The notes under the pieces are model-generated. The model did no database searches and was not told the origin of the DNA. It saw only the letters and a program-made list of their open reading frames with translations. Position numbers and translations under genes: made by a program. A stretch of 64,000 nt of DNA from Isoetes taiwanensis (lineage: Eukaryota > Streptophyta > Lycopodiopsida > Isoetales > Isoetaceae), in NCBI GenBank assembly GCA_021234155.1, contig JAJEKV010000026.1, positions 1,920,001 to 1,984,000 of the forward strand, read 5' to 3'. Positions within the stretch are counted from its first letter, which is position 1. Each line of letters opens with the position of its first letter. Below are positions 1 through 10,620 of this stretch, in pieces.

Positions 1-13
1 TGAGCATATAGGC

Positions 14-782
14 ATGGGTGACTTCGCCCATTGGAAACAGTTGGCAGAGGAGATGCCACCACGCCGGGAGCAAGCTGCACGCTTGTCAGGGTTAGACGCC
101 CTTCCAGTTGTGTATCACCAAGGGCAAGAATATCTTCTCTTGGATGATATCATCTGGACCTATCACATGGTGGCCGGATTTAAGCGCCGGCGTAAGGACC
201 ATGTACTCTATGAGCTAGCGGAGTACTGTATGGATGATTTTATCGACTTCGCTCCTATTGAGCTTCCTCCGGAGGTGCAGCAGTTACTCCAGTTCCACCA
301 GGAGACCATAGAGCCGGCTGAGACTTTGCTACGGCTTCGGGAACTGGTGATGCAGGATCCGGCCTCGCAGTTTTCACCGGATGCCTTTACAGCTATGGGA
401 CCTCATGTCCCAAACATTAATATGGTTGAGGTTCCCTCCGGTTCGGATGAGGAGGGAGAGGATCTATACCATAATCCTGCTCATCTGAAGGAGGAGCAGC
501 AAGTTCTTCCAGGAAGAAGTCCCTATGGACTTGGACAAGGAGGTGGCCACGTCTGAGACCCCGCAAGGGAAGGTATTGGGAAACCACCTTACTCGCTTCT
601 TCTTATCAGCTTTTCGACAGGGGCAAGTTCTTTTTATAGCTCGAGATTTAGGGCCGGAGGCCGAAGCTTCATGGTGGACCCTCCGTGCTCTTTCCACATT
701 GGCCGGGCACAAGAAGCTTCCCTATCGCACGTTTACGTATGTACTCGTACGACGGGATCTTGCCCTGACGGCCTTGGGGTAG
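14..782 (+). CDS. Unrecognised ORF upstream of gag (ORF-A), possibly frameshifted
   Basis: An ATG at 14 opens 180 codons ending at 556. A second frame (525-782, 85 codons) overlaps the end and could be the continuation after a frameshift near 510-550. The product is charged, with a basic patch (FKRRRKDH) followed by acidic stretches (CMDDFIDF, SDEEGED). I see no signal peptide, membrane segment, zinc knuckle or enzyme motif, and I do not recognise the family. It lies on the same strand and upstream of gag, so it may be an accessory ORF of the retrotransposon. Captured host sequence is the main alternative. The true start may lie left of the window. Confidence 0.4.
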
Positions 783-1076
783 GACATTGCACCCTGGATG
801 AGTATGAAGCTCCTTATGGCAGCCCCATTGGCTGTTGCCTATCCACCGGAGGTTGCCTCCATTGCGGCTGCCACAGTAGATCCAACCACCTCCTCGGCAG
901 ATGAATGAAGAGGGGGGACCTAGCTCTTAGAGAATGGTATTACGCATCCTGTATTGCGTATAGTTGTACAATTTTGGTTTGGCATTTTCTTTAGCCATTC
1001 TATAGTTATGATATACCATCTTCTTATTAATTGTGACTATTGTATCAATGAATACAATTAAAAGTTGTTCTCTTCC

Positions 1077-1568
1077 ATGCTGCGTTCTTCTATCTATTGG
1101 AGTTTAGGGTATAACGAAAATGGTTCAATGCTCTATATTCATTTCTATCCTCTTGCAGAAGAGACACTCGAAGATTATGAAGAGAGAATTACCGATCTGA
1201 TAAGGAGGGATGATCCAGGGCCGCCCGACCAGGACTATGGCCAAAGGTATGGGGAGTACCCGGAATGGGACGAAGGTTACGAGATGGAACATGCACCACC
1301 AGGGGAGCCCTATGATCCAGCCAAGGGGATGGAGATAGTTAACATTCTCAGGGAACGGGCCTTCGAGGACCTGAAGCAAACTCTTCGCCGCACATGGGAC
1401 TATTGGGACATGTCCAGGCACGAAGCTTTCGAGGATGCCAACGACCACCTGTGGCAAATCTTCTATGCATTAAGGAGGCTTTTTAATCTCCTTATTATTA
1501 GCCCAACGCTAGATTACCAACCTGTTATAGTCCAGGCCTGGGCACGTTCGTCGTTACAAGCTCGTTAG
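1077..1568 (+). CDS. Unrecognised ORF upstream of gag (ORF-B)
   Basis: The first ATG of this open frame is at 1077; the frame is open upstream to 1065 but begins there with TTG. It gives about 163 residues. The middle is rich in Asp, Glu, Tyr and Pro (for example YGEYPEWDEGYEMEH). The C-terminal half looks helical, with Arg and Trp residues (LRRTWDYWDM, ALRRLFNLL). No known domain is recognised. It sits between ORF-A and gag on the same strand, about 300 bp before the likely gag start at 1885. It may encode an element accessory protein; a chance ORF is also possible, but the biased composition argues mildly against that. Confidence 0.4.
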   Translation: MLRSSIYWSLGYNENGSMLYIHFYPLAEETLEDYEERITDLIRRDDPGPPDQDYGQRYGEYPEWDEGYEMEHAPPGEPYDPAKGMEIVNILRERAFEDLKQTLRRTWDYWDMSRHEAFEDANDHLWQIFYALRRLFNLLIISPTLDYQPVIVQAWARSSLQAR

Positions 1569-1884
1569 GGCTGTACGTGAAAGTGTTCACTACTCAATCT
1601 TGTACCCATTTGCGAACCCCTAGGCCCGGTCTTTCCAGTTTTGTTTTTTTATGCTATATGTGAGTTGAACTTTAAATAACCAATGTATAATACCTGTCCT
1701 TGTATTATGTCTTTGTATTAACTTCTGTCGCTACCAATGTACTGAATTTTAATGTAATGACTGTTTTCACCTGTAATAAGGATCTGTGCCATTGTACTTT
1801 TTCTTGTATTCTCTCTCTACCCTATCCGCAATGCTATTTTTGGTAAGACTTTATGTTACTATAATTCTGCTTATACTTTTATTT

Positions 1885-3975
1885 ATGCTCGATATAGACG
1901 GTGCACGCAACGCCGCCTGGCAGACGCCCTCAAATGCCAGTAGGCTAACACCTGAACAGGAACTGATGTTAATGAAAAGACAATTAGTCGAGTTACAGGC
2001 TTTTGTGTTGCATGCCAACCCACCACGGCATATACAAGAAGACGGCCCAGAGCTACCTCTGCTACCGCCAAGCCCACTTACACAGCAGCCATCTCCACCT
2101 GAAACTAGCCCTGTATCTGCACAGAGGGGACCCCGATCCAAACGTCGTTGGAGTTCCTCTAGGGATAGCGCCACCTCGTCACAATCAGCCACTTCTGTGT
2201 CTTCCGAGTCATCGGTATCAGCTGGCGACCATGCAAAGCGCCGGGATAAGGAGTACCGCAAGACGGTTGATACAGCCATAACTAGTATATGGAAGAATAG
2301 GAAACTGTCCCAGTTTGATGGGAAATCTAGAGGCGGACTAAATGCAGAGTCCTGGTTGGACGAGATGAAGGAGTTTGGAAAGTCCTATGGCATGACAGAA
2401 AAAGACACAGGAAAGGTTGCCACCACAAACCTTACAGGAGCTGCCCGTATTTGGTAGAAGGGCTATGCTAGGGCCAAGCATCTGGACAGAAGCAGGTGCA
2501 AGTTCAAAAAGTTTGCTAAAGCTTTTAAGTCGCATTATGTGCCTCGTGCGCACAAATGCCAACAAATTCAAACCTTCTACAGGTTAGAGCAGAAGGGTAT
2601 GTCAGTCCAGGCCTACACTGACGAATTTATGCGCTTGAGGCTGTATGTACCAGGTATGAATAAAAAGAGGGCAGTGGAGGGTTACATTGAAGGGTTGGCC
2701 CCATCAATTAAACGAATGGTTAAGGCCATAGACCCGAAATCTGTTGCGGAGGCTGAGGCTAAAGCATTGAGCCTCGAAGAGGAGACACCAAGGAACCAGT
2801 ATCCGCGTCCTGCTCCTTACTCGCAGCCACGGCCGTCCACACCGTACAAACCCCGCTCGCCAAGTCCGGGGCCCTCTCAGCAGAACTTTTATGGCCGCCA
2901 GGAAAAGAAAGTCACCTTCAGCACGCCCGATAAACCGAACAATGTCGGTAAGGAAGTTCGGAACCTCTTACAGTCCATTCCCAAAGAGGCTCGAGAACAG
3001 CTCCGCCGAGACAAGGCATGCTACAGGTGTATGCGGCCCGGGCACTTTATGCAGAATTGTCCTTATGTCACGCAGACTGCCCAGCTGGCCATGGCCGACC
3101 TCGATTGGGACGATCTTGAGTCAACATTACCTGTCGAGGAGGAGGCTCCCGAGTACATTCACGGTGCGTCTCATATCCTTGCAGCTATAGAAACCGGCAA
3201 TGCTGAAAGTCAGCCTGCTGTCATTTCCACCATAGGTCAAGTAGACAGTAAGCCTTTTGTAATTCTTATGGATACGGGAAGTACACATAATTTTGCTTCT
3301 CCTAGAATGGCCCAGGTCTTACAGCTTGAAACATTGAGGTCCCGACCGAGGCCTGTCACTCTAGCCAGTGGTAAGGTCAGACATACTCATGGCCGTCGCA
3401 TCAATCTCAAGATGCAGTTGCCAGGTGCACCAGTTGCTTTGGGTGCCGAGTTAATGGATATTGGTAAATATGACCTCATTGTTGGTATGGAATTCTTGGC
3501 ATCTGCAAAAGCCAACATAGACTGCGAGAAACGGGAAGTTACCTTCAACGCAGCTAATGGAGCCCGCGTGACTATAAAAGGTGAACCATTCCACCCTATT
3601 ATGCAGTCTATGTCTATCAGGCAGTTAGATAAAGCTATACGCAAGGAAAAGCTCCTCTGCGTCATTAGACTTGCCTCCATTAAGTCAGATGCTAAACAGA
3701 AGCAAGTAATCGATACCTTGCCAGAAGGGATTGCTGACCTTCTCCGAGAATTTGGTGATCTTTTTCCAGATGAAATCCAGAAGCTTCCTCCTTTTAGAGG
3801 GGTAGAATGTGAGATAGCTTTAGAGCCAGGTACTAAGCCTATCAGCAAGGTCCCGTACCGTATGAGTCCCCCAGAGTTGGCAGAGCTTAAAAAGCAACTT
3901 CAGGAGTTACTAAACCTAGGTTTCATTCGACCTAGTGTTTCGCCCTTTGGCGCTCCTATTCTTTTTGTTAAGAAA
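1885..3975 (+). pseudogene. gag-pol: gag, protease and N-terminal reverse transcriptase of the chromovirus, broken
   Basis: The frame probably starts at ATG 1885; the open stretch before it begins with GTG at 1786 and is an implausible run of hydrophobic residues. A Ser/Pro-rich N-terminus leads into a Ty3 gag capsid region (around 2250-2780). A nonsense TAG at 2455-2457 interrupts gag, and the same frame continues beyond it. A single CCHC zinc knuckle (CYRCMRPGHFMQNC) is at 3019-3060. The aspartic protease active site DTGS starts at 3271, and the flap-like region (GMEFLA) follows. RT begins near 3720 (FGDLFPDEIQKLPP) and reaches the FIRPSVSPFGAPILFVKK segment, where the MITE interrupts it at 3976. 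The stop means that any Pol expression would need readthrough. Confidence 0.85.
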
Positions 3976-4171
3976 CACTACTACAAAAATAGGTAGAAAT
4001 GGCACAAAAGTGATGTTTATGCTCCGCCTTTTTACAGAGCATAAACGTCACTTTTGTGCCATTTATGACGTTTGTGCTCCCCAAATGGCACAAAAGTGAC
4101 GTTTATGCTCCATAAAAAGGCGGAGCATAAACGTCACTTTTGTGCCATTTCTACCTATTTTTGTAGTAGTG
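3976..4171. mobile_element. CACTA-type MITE inserted in the reverse transcriptase
   Basis: The 196-bp insert has long near-perfect terminal inverted repeats that begin CACTACTACAAAAATAGG and end with the complement. It is flanked by the 3-bp duplication AAA (3973-3975 and 4172-4174). CACTA ends plus a 3-bp target duplication are the signature of the CACTA (En/Spm) superfamily. The inside is a chain of four copies of a roughly 24-bp motif (core GGCACAAAAGTGACGTTTAT) in alternating orientation, so it can fold as two side-by-side hairpins within one larger hairpin. There is no coding capacity. Taking away the insert and one AAA leaves the RT reading frame uninterrupted, so the RT was in frame here when the MITE landed. 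Confidence 0.9.
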
Positions 4172-5187
4172 AAAAAGGATGGCTCCTTGAGGATGTGTAT
4201 TGATTATCGGCAACTCAACAAGCATACCATCAAGAATCGCTATGCTTTGCCTCGAGCAGATGATCTAATGGACCAGTTGCAAGGGGCCAAGTATTTCTTA
4301 AAGATTGATCTACGCTCCGGGTACCATCAGATAAGGATTAAGGAGGAAGACATCCATAAATCTGCTTTTTGCATTAGATATGGGCATTATGAGTTTACCG
4401 TCATGCCTTTTGGATTAACTAATGCCCCAGCAACTTTCATGCGATTGATGAATGATGTCTTCCGACAATACTTGGATGACTTTGTCGTTATTTTCTTTGA
4501 CGACATTCTCATCTATAGTAAGACCCTAGAGGAGCATGAGAAACATCTTAGATTGGCCCTACAAAAGCTAAGACGTCATCAGCTCTTTGCCAAGTTCTCT
4601 AAGTGCAAGTTTGCCACTCCGAAGGTCGATTATTTGGGGCATGTTATTTCTGCAGAGGGAATTGCTACAGACCCGGCAAAGATAGAGGCAGTAAGGGAAT
4701 GGCCTATCCCAGGTAATGTTTCCGAGGTCCGAAGTTTCCTGGGGTTAGCAGGATATTACCGGAAATTTGTAAAGGATTTTGCGAAGATTGCAGCACCTCT
4801 CACAAATCTTACAAAGCATGAGAAGGTAAAGGATTGGATGGAGCACTGGAAGGCAAAAGTTCAGGGAACATTCCAGCAGCTTAAATATGCCTTAACGTCA
4901 GCACCAGTTCTCACATTGCCCCATCCTGAGAAGGATAAACTAGTGGCAACTGATGCCAGTAAGATTGCCACCGGTGGAGTCCTAATGCAGGAGGGGAGGG
5001 TTATTGCCTATGATTCAATGAAAATGAACGAAACGGAGCAATGATACCCAACCCATGACCAGGAATTGCTAGCAGTTGTCCGTGCCTTGAGGATATGGAG
5101 ACACTACCTTCTTGGTAGAAGATTCCAGTTGGATACGGATCATCAAAGTCTCCGTTACTTATCCACCCAGCCGAATCTCAACCTCTC
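4172..5187 (+). pseudogene. pol: Reverse transcriptase core and RNase H (first part) of the chromovirus, broken
   Basis: Coding resumes directly after the MITE. RT motifs appear in order: [24 protein letters not shown] (first catalytic Asp), [12 protein letters not shown], and the catalytic FFDD with Asp codons at 4499-4504, where most Ty3 elements have YLDD or YMDD. The thumb follows ([23 protein letters not shown]). RNase H starts around 4940 ([14 protein letters not shown]) and continues with [19 protein letters not shown] nonsense TGA at 5042-5044 lies inside RNase H, with the same frame continuing beyond it. Near 5183-5188 the frame shifts (2-nt insertion or 1-nt loss). The extra residues before the RT part come from the MITE and are not RT. 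Confidence 0.85.
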
Positions 5188-5727
5188 CGTCAAAGGCGAT
5201 GGATGGAATTTCTGGAGGAATATGATTTTGAGATTATGTATAAGCCTGGCAAGCACAATGTGGTTGCGGATGCGTTGTCACGCCATCCCTTGGTAACCCG
5301 AACCCATTGTAATGCAATTTCTACACTCACCAGTGAGTTTGGGAAACAGATAGAACAGGCCTTGGCCACGGATCCCGAGTTCCGTGATATTTGGGATAGT
5401 TTGGCTAAGGAAGCTCGCACAGATAAGGAGCGTGAAGCTTTTCGTTCGTATAAGAAAGACGGCAACTTGTTATATTACAAGGATAAGTTGTGTGTACCTG
5501 ACACTTCAGGAGTACGTAAGCTGATTCTCCATGACACACACAACAGCCCTATAGCTGGACATGCAGGTTTTATGAAGACCTACTTTAAGATTCGTTCCAG
5601 CTATTTCTGGCCTTCTATGAAAAAGGACATAGCCAGGTATATTAAGCAGTGTCAGGTCTGTCAGTAAACCAAAGCTGAGCAGTTAAGGATTCCAGGCGAG
5701 TTGCAACCTCTGGATGTGCCCAACGCT
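5188..5727 (+). pseudogene. pol: RNase H tail and integrase zinc-binding domain of the chromovirus, broken
   Basis: After the frameshift the frame gives [19 protein letters not shown] and VADALSRHP, the usual end of Ty3 RNase H. The integrase N-terminal HHCC domain follows: His residues in LILHDTHNSPIAGHAG, then FWPSMKKDIARYIKQCQVCQ with the Cys pair. A nonsense TAA at 5665-5667 comes directly after CQVCQ, and the frame continues beyond it into LQPLDVPNAKWE. Together with the TGA at 5042 and the TAG at 2455 this makes three separate nonsense changes in one element, a pattern of long decay. Confidence 0.8.
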
Positions 5728-6857
5728 AAATGGGAAGTGTGGGCCTTCCACGTACTCTCCGTAGATATGATGCGTTAATGGTAGTGGTCGACAAATTATC
5801 GAAAATGGCTCATTTCTTGCCATGTCGTACCACGGATACAGCCTTTGATACTGCTCTGCTATTTGCCAAGGAGATCTTTAGATTACACGGAATGCCACGA
5901 GTTATTATATCCGACAGGGATCCCAAATTCGTAAGTGCATTCTGGAAAGATTTCTTTGCCACCATCCAGACCAAGCTTGCTATGAGTACGGCATATCATC
6001 CTCAAACAGATGGTCAAACAGAGCGTACTAATGACATTATAGAGGATATGCTAAGACGTTATGTGTGGAGTAAGCAATCACAATGGGCCGACTATATTTA
6101 TCTGGTTGAGTTTGCCTACAACAGCATGAAACAGGAGTCTTCCAGAATGTCTCCCTTTATGATAAATTATGGATATCAATGTCTTACTCCAGACACATGG
6201 CATAACCCCGTTTCCAAAGTGGAGGTTTCTCAACAACTCCTCTTGGAGATGCAAGCTTTAGTCGAAGAAGTTCGTGGCTACTTATTAGCGGCACGCAGTC
6301 GTCAGAAGAGTGTAGCCGATAAGCACAGAACCCCACGCGTCTTCCAGATGGGTGAATCAGTTTGGCTTAAGATTAAAGTAAAACAAGCCAAGCTTAAGAT
6401 TGGCAACTGCAAGAAGTTGGCACCCAGATGGGCTGGACCGTTCAAAATTACTGAACGTGTTGGAGAGCAGGCATATCGCTTGGATTTGCCGCCCCGTTTG
6501 AAGATCCACAAGGTCTTTCATGTGAGTCTTCTGAAACAGGACACCCCTGATCCAGAGGAGGTTTTGGATACCCCGACCCTCCTGGAAATGACAGAGGAGC
6601 AGCTGGAGATAGTGCCGGAGGCTCTTCTTGATCGGGCTTATAAACAAACCAGAAGAACTCAAATGTTGCAATACTTGGTTAAGTGGAAGCACTTACCAGT
6701 TGAGGATGCTACATGGGTAATGAAGATAGACCTTGAGAAGCATTATCCGGACTTCATGCGGGAATCTCAAGGCCGCACCATCAACGATGCTATCAATCCT
6801 GCAGCCGACGGTAAGCTTGGAAGCTCGATTGCCGAGAGTAGCGCTCTAGAGGGGTAG
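5728..6857 (+). pseudogene. pol: Integrase catalytic core and chromodomain of the chromovirus, first catalytic Asp lost
   Basis: The frame reads VGLPRTLRRYDALMVVVDKL, then SDRDPKF (second catalytic Asp, codon at 5913) and AYHPQTDGQTERTND (catalytic Glu, codon at 6021). The segment that normally precedes GLPR and carries the first Asp of the DDE triad is missing, and the frame changes at the same place (around 5730-5742), so a small deletion removed it. The C-terminal part has the GPF motif region (WAGPFKITERVG, LPPRLKIHKVFHVSLL). A chromodomain follows at about 6615-6756 (LLDRAYKQ, YLVKWKHLPVEDATW, LEKHYPDF). It ends at TAG 6855-6857. Chromodomains of chromoviruses are thought to guide integration to certain chromatin. 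Confidence 0.88.
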
Positions 6858-7424
6858 ATGCATCGTAAATAATAATAGTTACCGATGATGAGATCACCTT
6901 TGTATTCTCTAGGACGTGGTGTACTGTCAATGTTGATCTGACCACGACTTGCTTGGAGAACATATAGTTAATAGGCTGCGTTCATCTCGGCTATAATGGG
7001 AACTTAACCACTATGCTGCAATGAATTGCAAACAATAGACATGATCGGTTCCCTGGTAGATAGAGTTTTCTTTTATTTTTTTTATATAAGGGGGTGGTCC
7101 CTTCAACCACAATCTAATTATACATACTGATATACTGACATGTGCAGGCCAGTGAGCAGTACGTGACCTGCCCATGTTAGAGGGTTGCTTTGTCTACACG
7201 TCTTGTTTTGTTGTTACTCCGATGTTGATATTGGACTTAGGTCCTTGAACTTTTTGACTATGATAATCATGTGAAATGCACCTCGGTGCTTAAACTGTTT
7301 TAAACTTTAAAGTTTTAAGATATTACCTTCGGAAATAAGAAATTATATTCCTTCATAATGTGATTTCCTATATTTGCATCTAACCCCAATGTTGAGGACA
7401 GCATTAATGCTAACGAGGGGAGAA
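6858..7424 (+). other. 3' untranslated region and polypurine tract of the chromovirus
   Basis: This noncoding stretch lies between the pol stop and the LTR. A purine run GAGGGGAGAA at 7415-7424 directly precedes the LTR start TGTGAC. That is where the plus-strand primer (PPT) of an LTR retrotransposon belongs. I see no further ORF of note. Confidence 0.7.
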
Positions 7425-9023
7425 TGTGACGTTCCAAGTATTTATACGGTATACGTATAAATATATTGACACGTCACCCCGCATAGATACGCCACCATGG
7501 GGTATGGTAACCTAGGGGGTTGACCTAAAAGGGATTTAATTAGCTATGTTAATTTAATCATTAAGGATAATAACCTATGATTAAGGAAATTAATAATTAA
7601 GAAAGATAATTAAGCCAATTATGGTTTGGGAAGGCGCCAACTGGCCAAACTCGATTGGCCAGCATGGTGATTACTAATTGGATCCAATAAGGTGGATCAC
7701 CACCCCCATATCAACCAAAATCGAACCAGTTGAGCGCCCAAGGAGCAGTTGAGCGCCCAAGGACTGTTGCTGACTTCACCAAAATCACTGAACAACCACT
7801 AGCTGTCGCTGCCACCCTACTTACAGCACTATGGAAGTACCCCACGATAACGGTTCCAGCCGAAACACGGGTTAGTAGTAGTTTAACTTGTGAATTGTAG
7901 GATGGTACTTCAGTACTCTTTTCTGATTGCCTTTGTTGAGATTAACCCTTCTCTGGTAAGTAGGATTACATTTCAATTATGAATGGTGCTCTGTTACGAA
8001 ATGATTGATGTATCTATGGAGTATTTCGGTAGCTTCCATTAAACAGGGGTTAAAGGGGGGGTAGAGACCTCTGAGCTCATATATGATAGTATGCTCCTAG
8101 ATAGAGCCCTGTAACATTCCCATTAGTTGCGGCCTGTGTACAAGAGACCACCGGGTCGTAGATGCTATGGTCTGGCTTAGCACCAGAGAAGGGACACAGT
8201 GGTGAAGTGTGGGTGGGGTCTTGCACGAACATAAAAGGCTCCTGAGACTCCTACAGTGGGCTAGGCACGATGGCCACACGTAGAGGGCCGGGTATGGGTC
8301 TGACACTCCCTGGGTGTAGAGGTGTGATCCGTATGGAGCATCTTGCACTTTGAGTAGATTTAGGGTGAGTAAGTTGGGTACGGATGCGGGGGTCGCTGAT
8401 GCGGCACGTATTCTCTAGCTCACCCATGGAACCACTGTGATCCTGGAAGGGGACGCTTCCCTGACCTGCCTCATTGGACCGGGGCGTCATGAACCCTGGA
8501 GTAGGCTCAAAAGGGTGATACCTTGAGTCTGCGTCTCCGGAAGGCTATAGCGAAGCCATAGCGTGGATCGACCCATCTGCAAAGTGTGCACAGGAGGGGC
8601 GGATGGAGTGGACAACCCTAGCCGATGTTCTATGCCAACCTCTGTCTGCTGATCTCCTGAGACCGAGCCGTCAGTCCATCCTCACAGGAGTCTGAACCGG
8701 GGTAGGACCTGGGGTTTGGGTGTTTTCTTAGGTTTAGATGCATATTCTGTGCCGTTGGTACTTGGATGGATGTGCCACCCTTCGTGGTGGTTATTTATAT
8801 ATGATTTATGCTGTGTGCTGACCCTTGTATTCATGCTTCCGCGACGTAGGAGCCCATCGAAGGCGTGGGCCGAATGACACCTCCGTGCCCTTCACTCGAG
8901 CCTCTCTACGTAGATGGCCCGGGTCAGACGGAGGGCCCTGTTCATGGCGAGATGGATTGCCATGGGAGGGGAAAGTCCCCGTATGTATCCGGCCGGGGTC
9001 GTATATATTCAGGGAGCGTCACA
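7425..9023 (+). repeat. 3' LTR of the chromovirus (1599 bp)
   Basis: The LTR starts TGTGACGTTCC directly after the PPT and ends GGGAGCGTCACA, giving a TG...CA terminus with an inverted repeat. The same start and end and several internal blocks, for example around the motif CACAGGAGGGGCGGATG (near 8588), recur in the solo LTR at 42733-44374. Near its 5' end is a perfect 10-bp inverted repeat with a 5-nt spacer (7439-7463). A 19-bp tandem duplication (core CAGTTGAGCGCCCAAGGA) lies near 7728-7765. The sequence just outside the end is CTATA; the matching target duplication would lie off the left edge. Confidence 0.85.
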
Positions 9024-10620
9024 CTATAGGCATGATGGGAGAAGCTTCTATACCTATCAGCTTCGCAACTGAGCTTCACATCGAGTCGACGACATTTCTA
9101 GAGTTCTTTGGGATAGGTTCTTCATGATGTGGACCCATTGAGATTGACGGACATAACCTCTTTTTGCACTAAAAATATTTTGTATTTGCGTGTAGACCGA
9201 GTATATTTGTTAACATTTTATTTGAACTTCATATTATGTGTATACTTTAAAAGGTAAAGTTTGTTCAGTATCTATATGTGTCTATTCCCATTGCACGCAT
9301 TCATGACACAACCACAACAAACGCACATAAATGCCTTCACACATCCACGACTAATGCCCGACATCGCCGGGCACACGTTTCTAGTTGATTTTTAAGTTCC
9401 TAATACTTTTTTGATTTACATCTTTAAACCTTCTACGTATATTACTAGCTCTAATGATCATTCATTTTCTTCTTAGCCATTCACTGATCTGTATCTTCAT
9501 TGGCATTCCTTTTCCTTATGTGTATAATTCATGTTCGCTCATAATTTCATTTGGCATCATATCAAATCAGTAATGGGAAGTTAACGCGCAATTTTTTAAT
9601 GTCCATATTATTTTTCAATGGAATTCAAGCCTTTGCAGGCATACTAGTACGCTCTGATATGAGAAAAAAAAACCTTAAGAAGGTTGCTTATGTCTATTCT
9701 ATTCTATATAAGTTAAATTCCAAAATATTGTCTATTCTCAGTGAGAAGGTTTCTTCCGTCTAAACTCCATGATTTGTCAATGTATTTCAGTATACTATCT
9801 GGAAGATTATACGTTCTCTTTTTTTCTGTAGCAATAAATGTGGCTTATCATTTCCAAAAGCCATATTGTGCGCCTTATGGTTTAGAGGCTGGGTACACAA
9901 AATATCTTGACGTAGATGTTAAAATTGTAGCATAACTCTATTTGTTTCCAGAATGTGTAGCTTTTCATCATTTGGGTACAATCGATCTCTGTAGTGATGT
10001 CCTATGTACTTGCAGCGACGCGGATTCCTCCTATCAGGGACCCAATACGGGATGCACAATGTAAGATTCATATATTAACACATATTAAATTAGCATGCCA
10101 CTGAAATTCAATTTACTACGATTAAAATACCAACACTAATCCATATGCCTAGCCTTCTTCCCAACCCTGCAGTTCTGCTAGTTTTCACTTTTTTTTCTTT
10201 TAACGCCCTATTTTCCTTTGAAACCTCAATGACACATAGAGGGAAGGATCTAATGGGAACATTACAAGGACATCTTTCTAGAACAATCATACATGGCTAG
10301 ATGAGAAGATATTCAACAAAGATTCTAGATGAATATCCAACAAAGATTCTTATAACTACACAAAGTGCTAATGAAATTGACGTTGAGGTGTTAAACGGTT
10401 AACTTAGCTGCGAGTCCGAATGTTATGTGACAACAATGGCCTAAGGACAAATCCAGAATAACGAAGGGCGCAAATAGCTCGAAATTTTGCTGGCCCGGAT
10501 CAAGTTGGTGTAAAGGCGATTCTACAAGGTAAGTAAAACTAATCCCCTGCCATGGCTAGAAGATCATGGGAACTACTAACAAAATAATCACCCACTTAAG
10601 TTCTGTCGAATTTTTCGAGT
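9024..10620. other. AT-rich intergenic stretch, no supported gene
   Basis: I see only short open frames without recognisable domains. A T-rich run ending in CTGTAG at about 9820-9831 resembles a 3' splice site and is followed by an open stretch to 9935, but nothing else supports an exon. Confidence 0.5.

Larger units (their letters stand above)
1..9023 (+). mobile_element. Ty3/Gypsy chromovirus-type LTR retrotransposon, left end off the window
   Basis: The domain order is gag, aspartic protease, reverse transcriptase, RNase H, integrase, chromodomain, polypurine tract and 3' LTR. Integrase downstream of RT marks Ty3/Gypsy, and the C-terminal chromodomain marks the chromovirus branch. No 5' LTR or primer-binding site is visible, so the element starts left of position 1. 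Coding capacity is lost through in-frame stops at 2455, 5042 and 5665, a frameshift near 5185, a small deletion near 5735 and a MITE at 3976-4171. Two further ORFs lie upstream of gag. A solo LTR of a related subfamily lies at 42733-44374. Confidence 0.9.
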
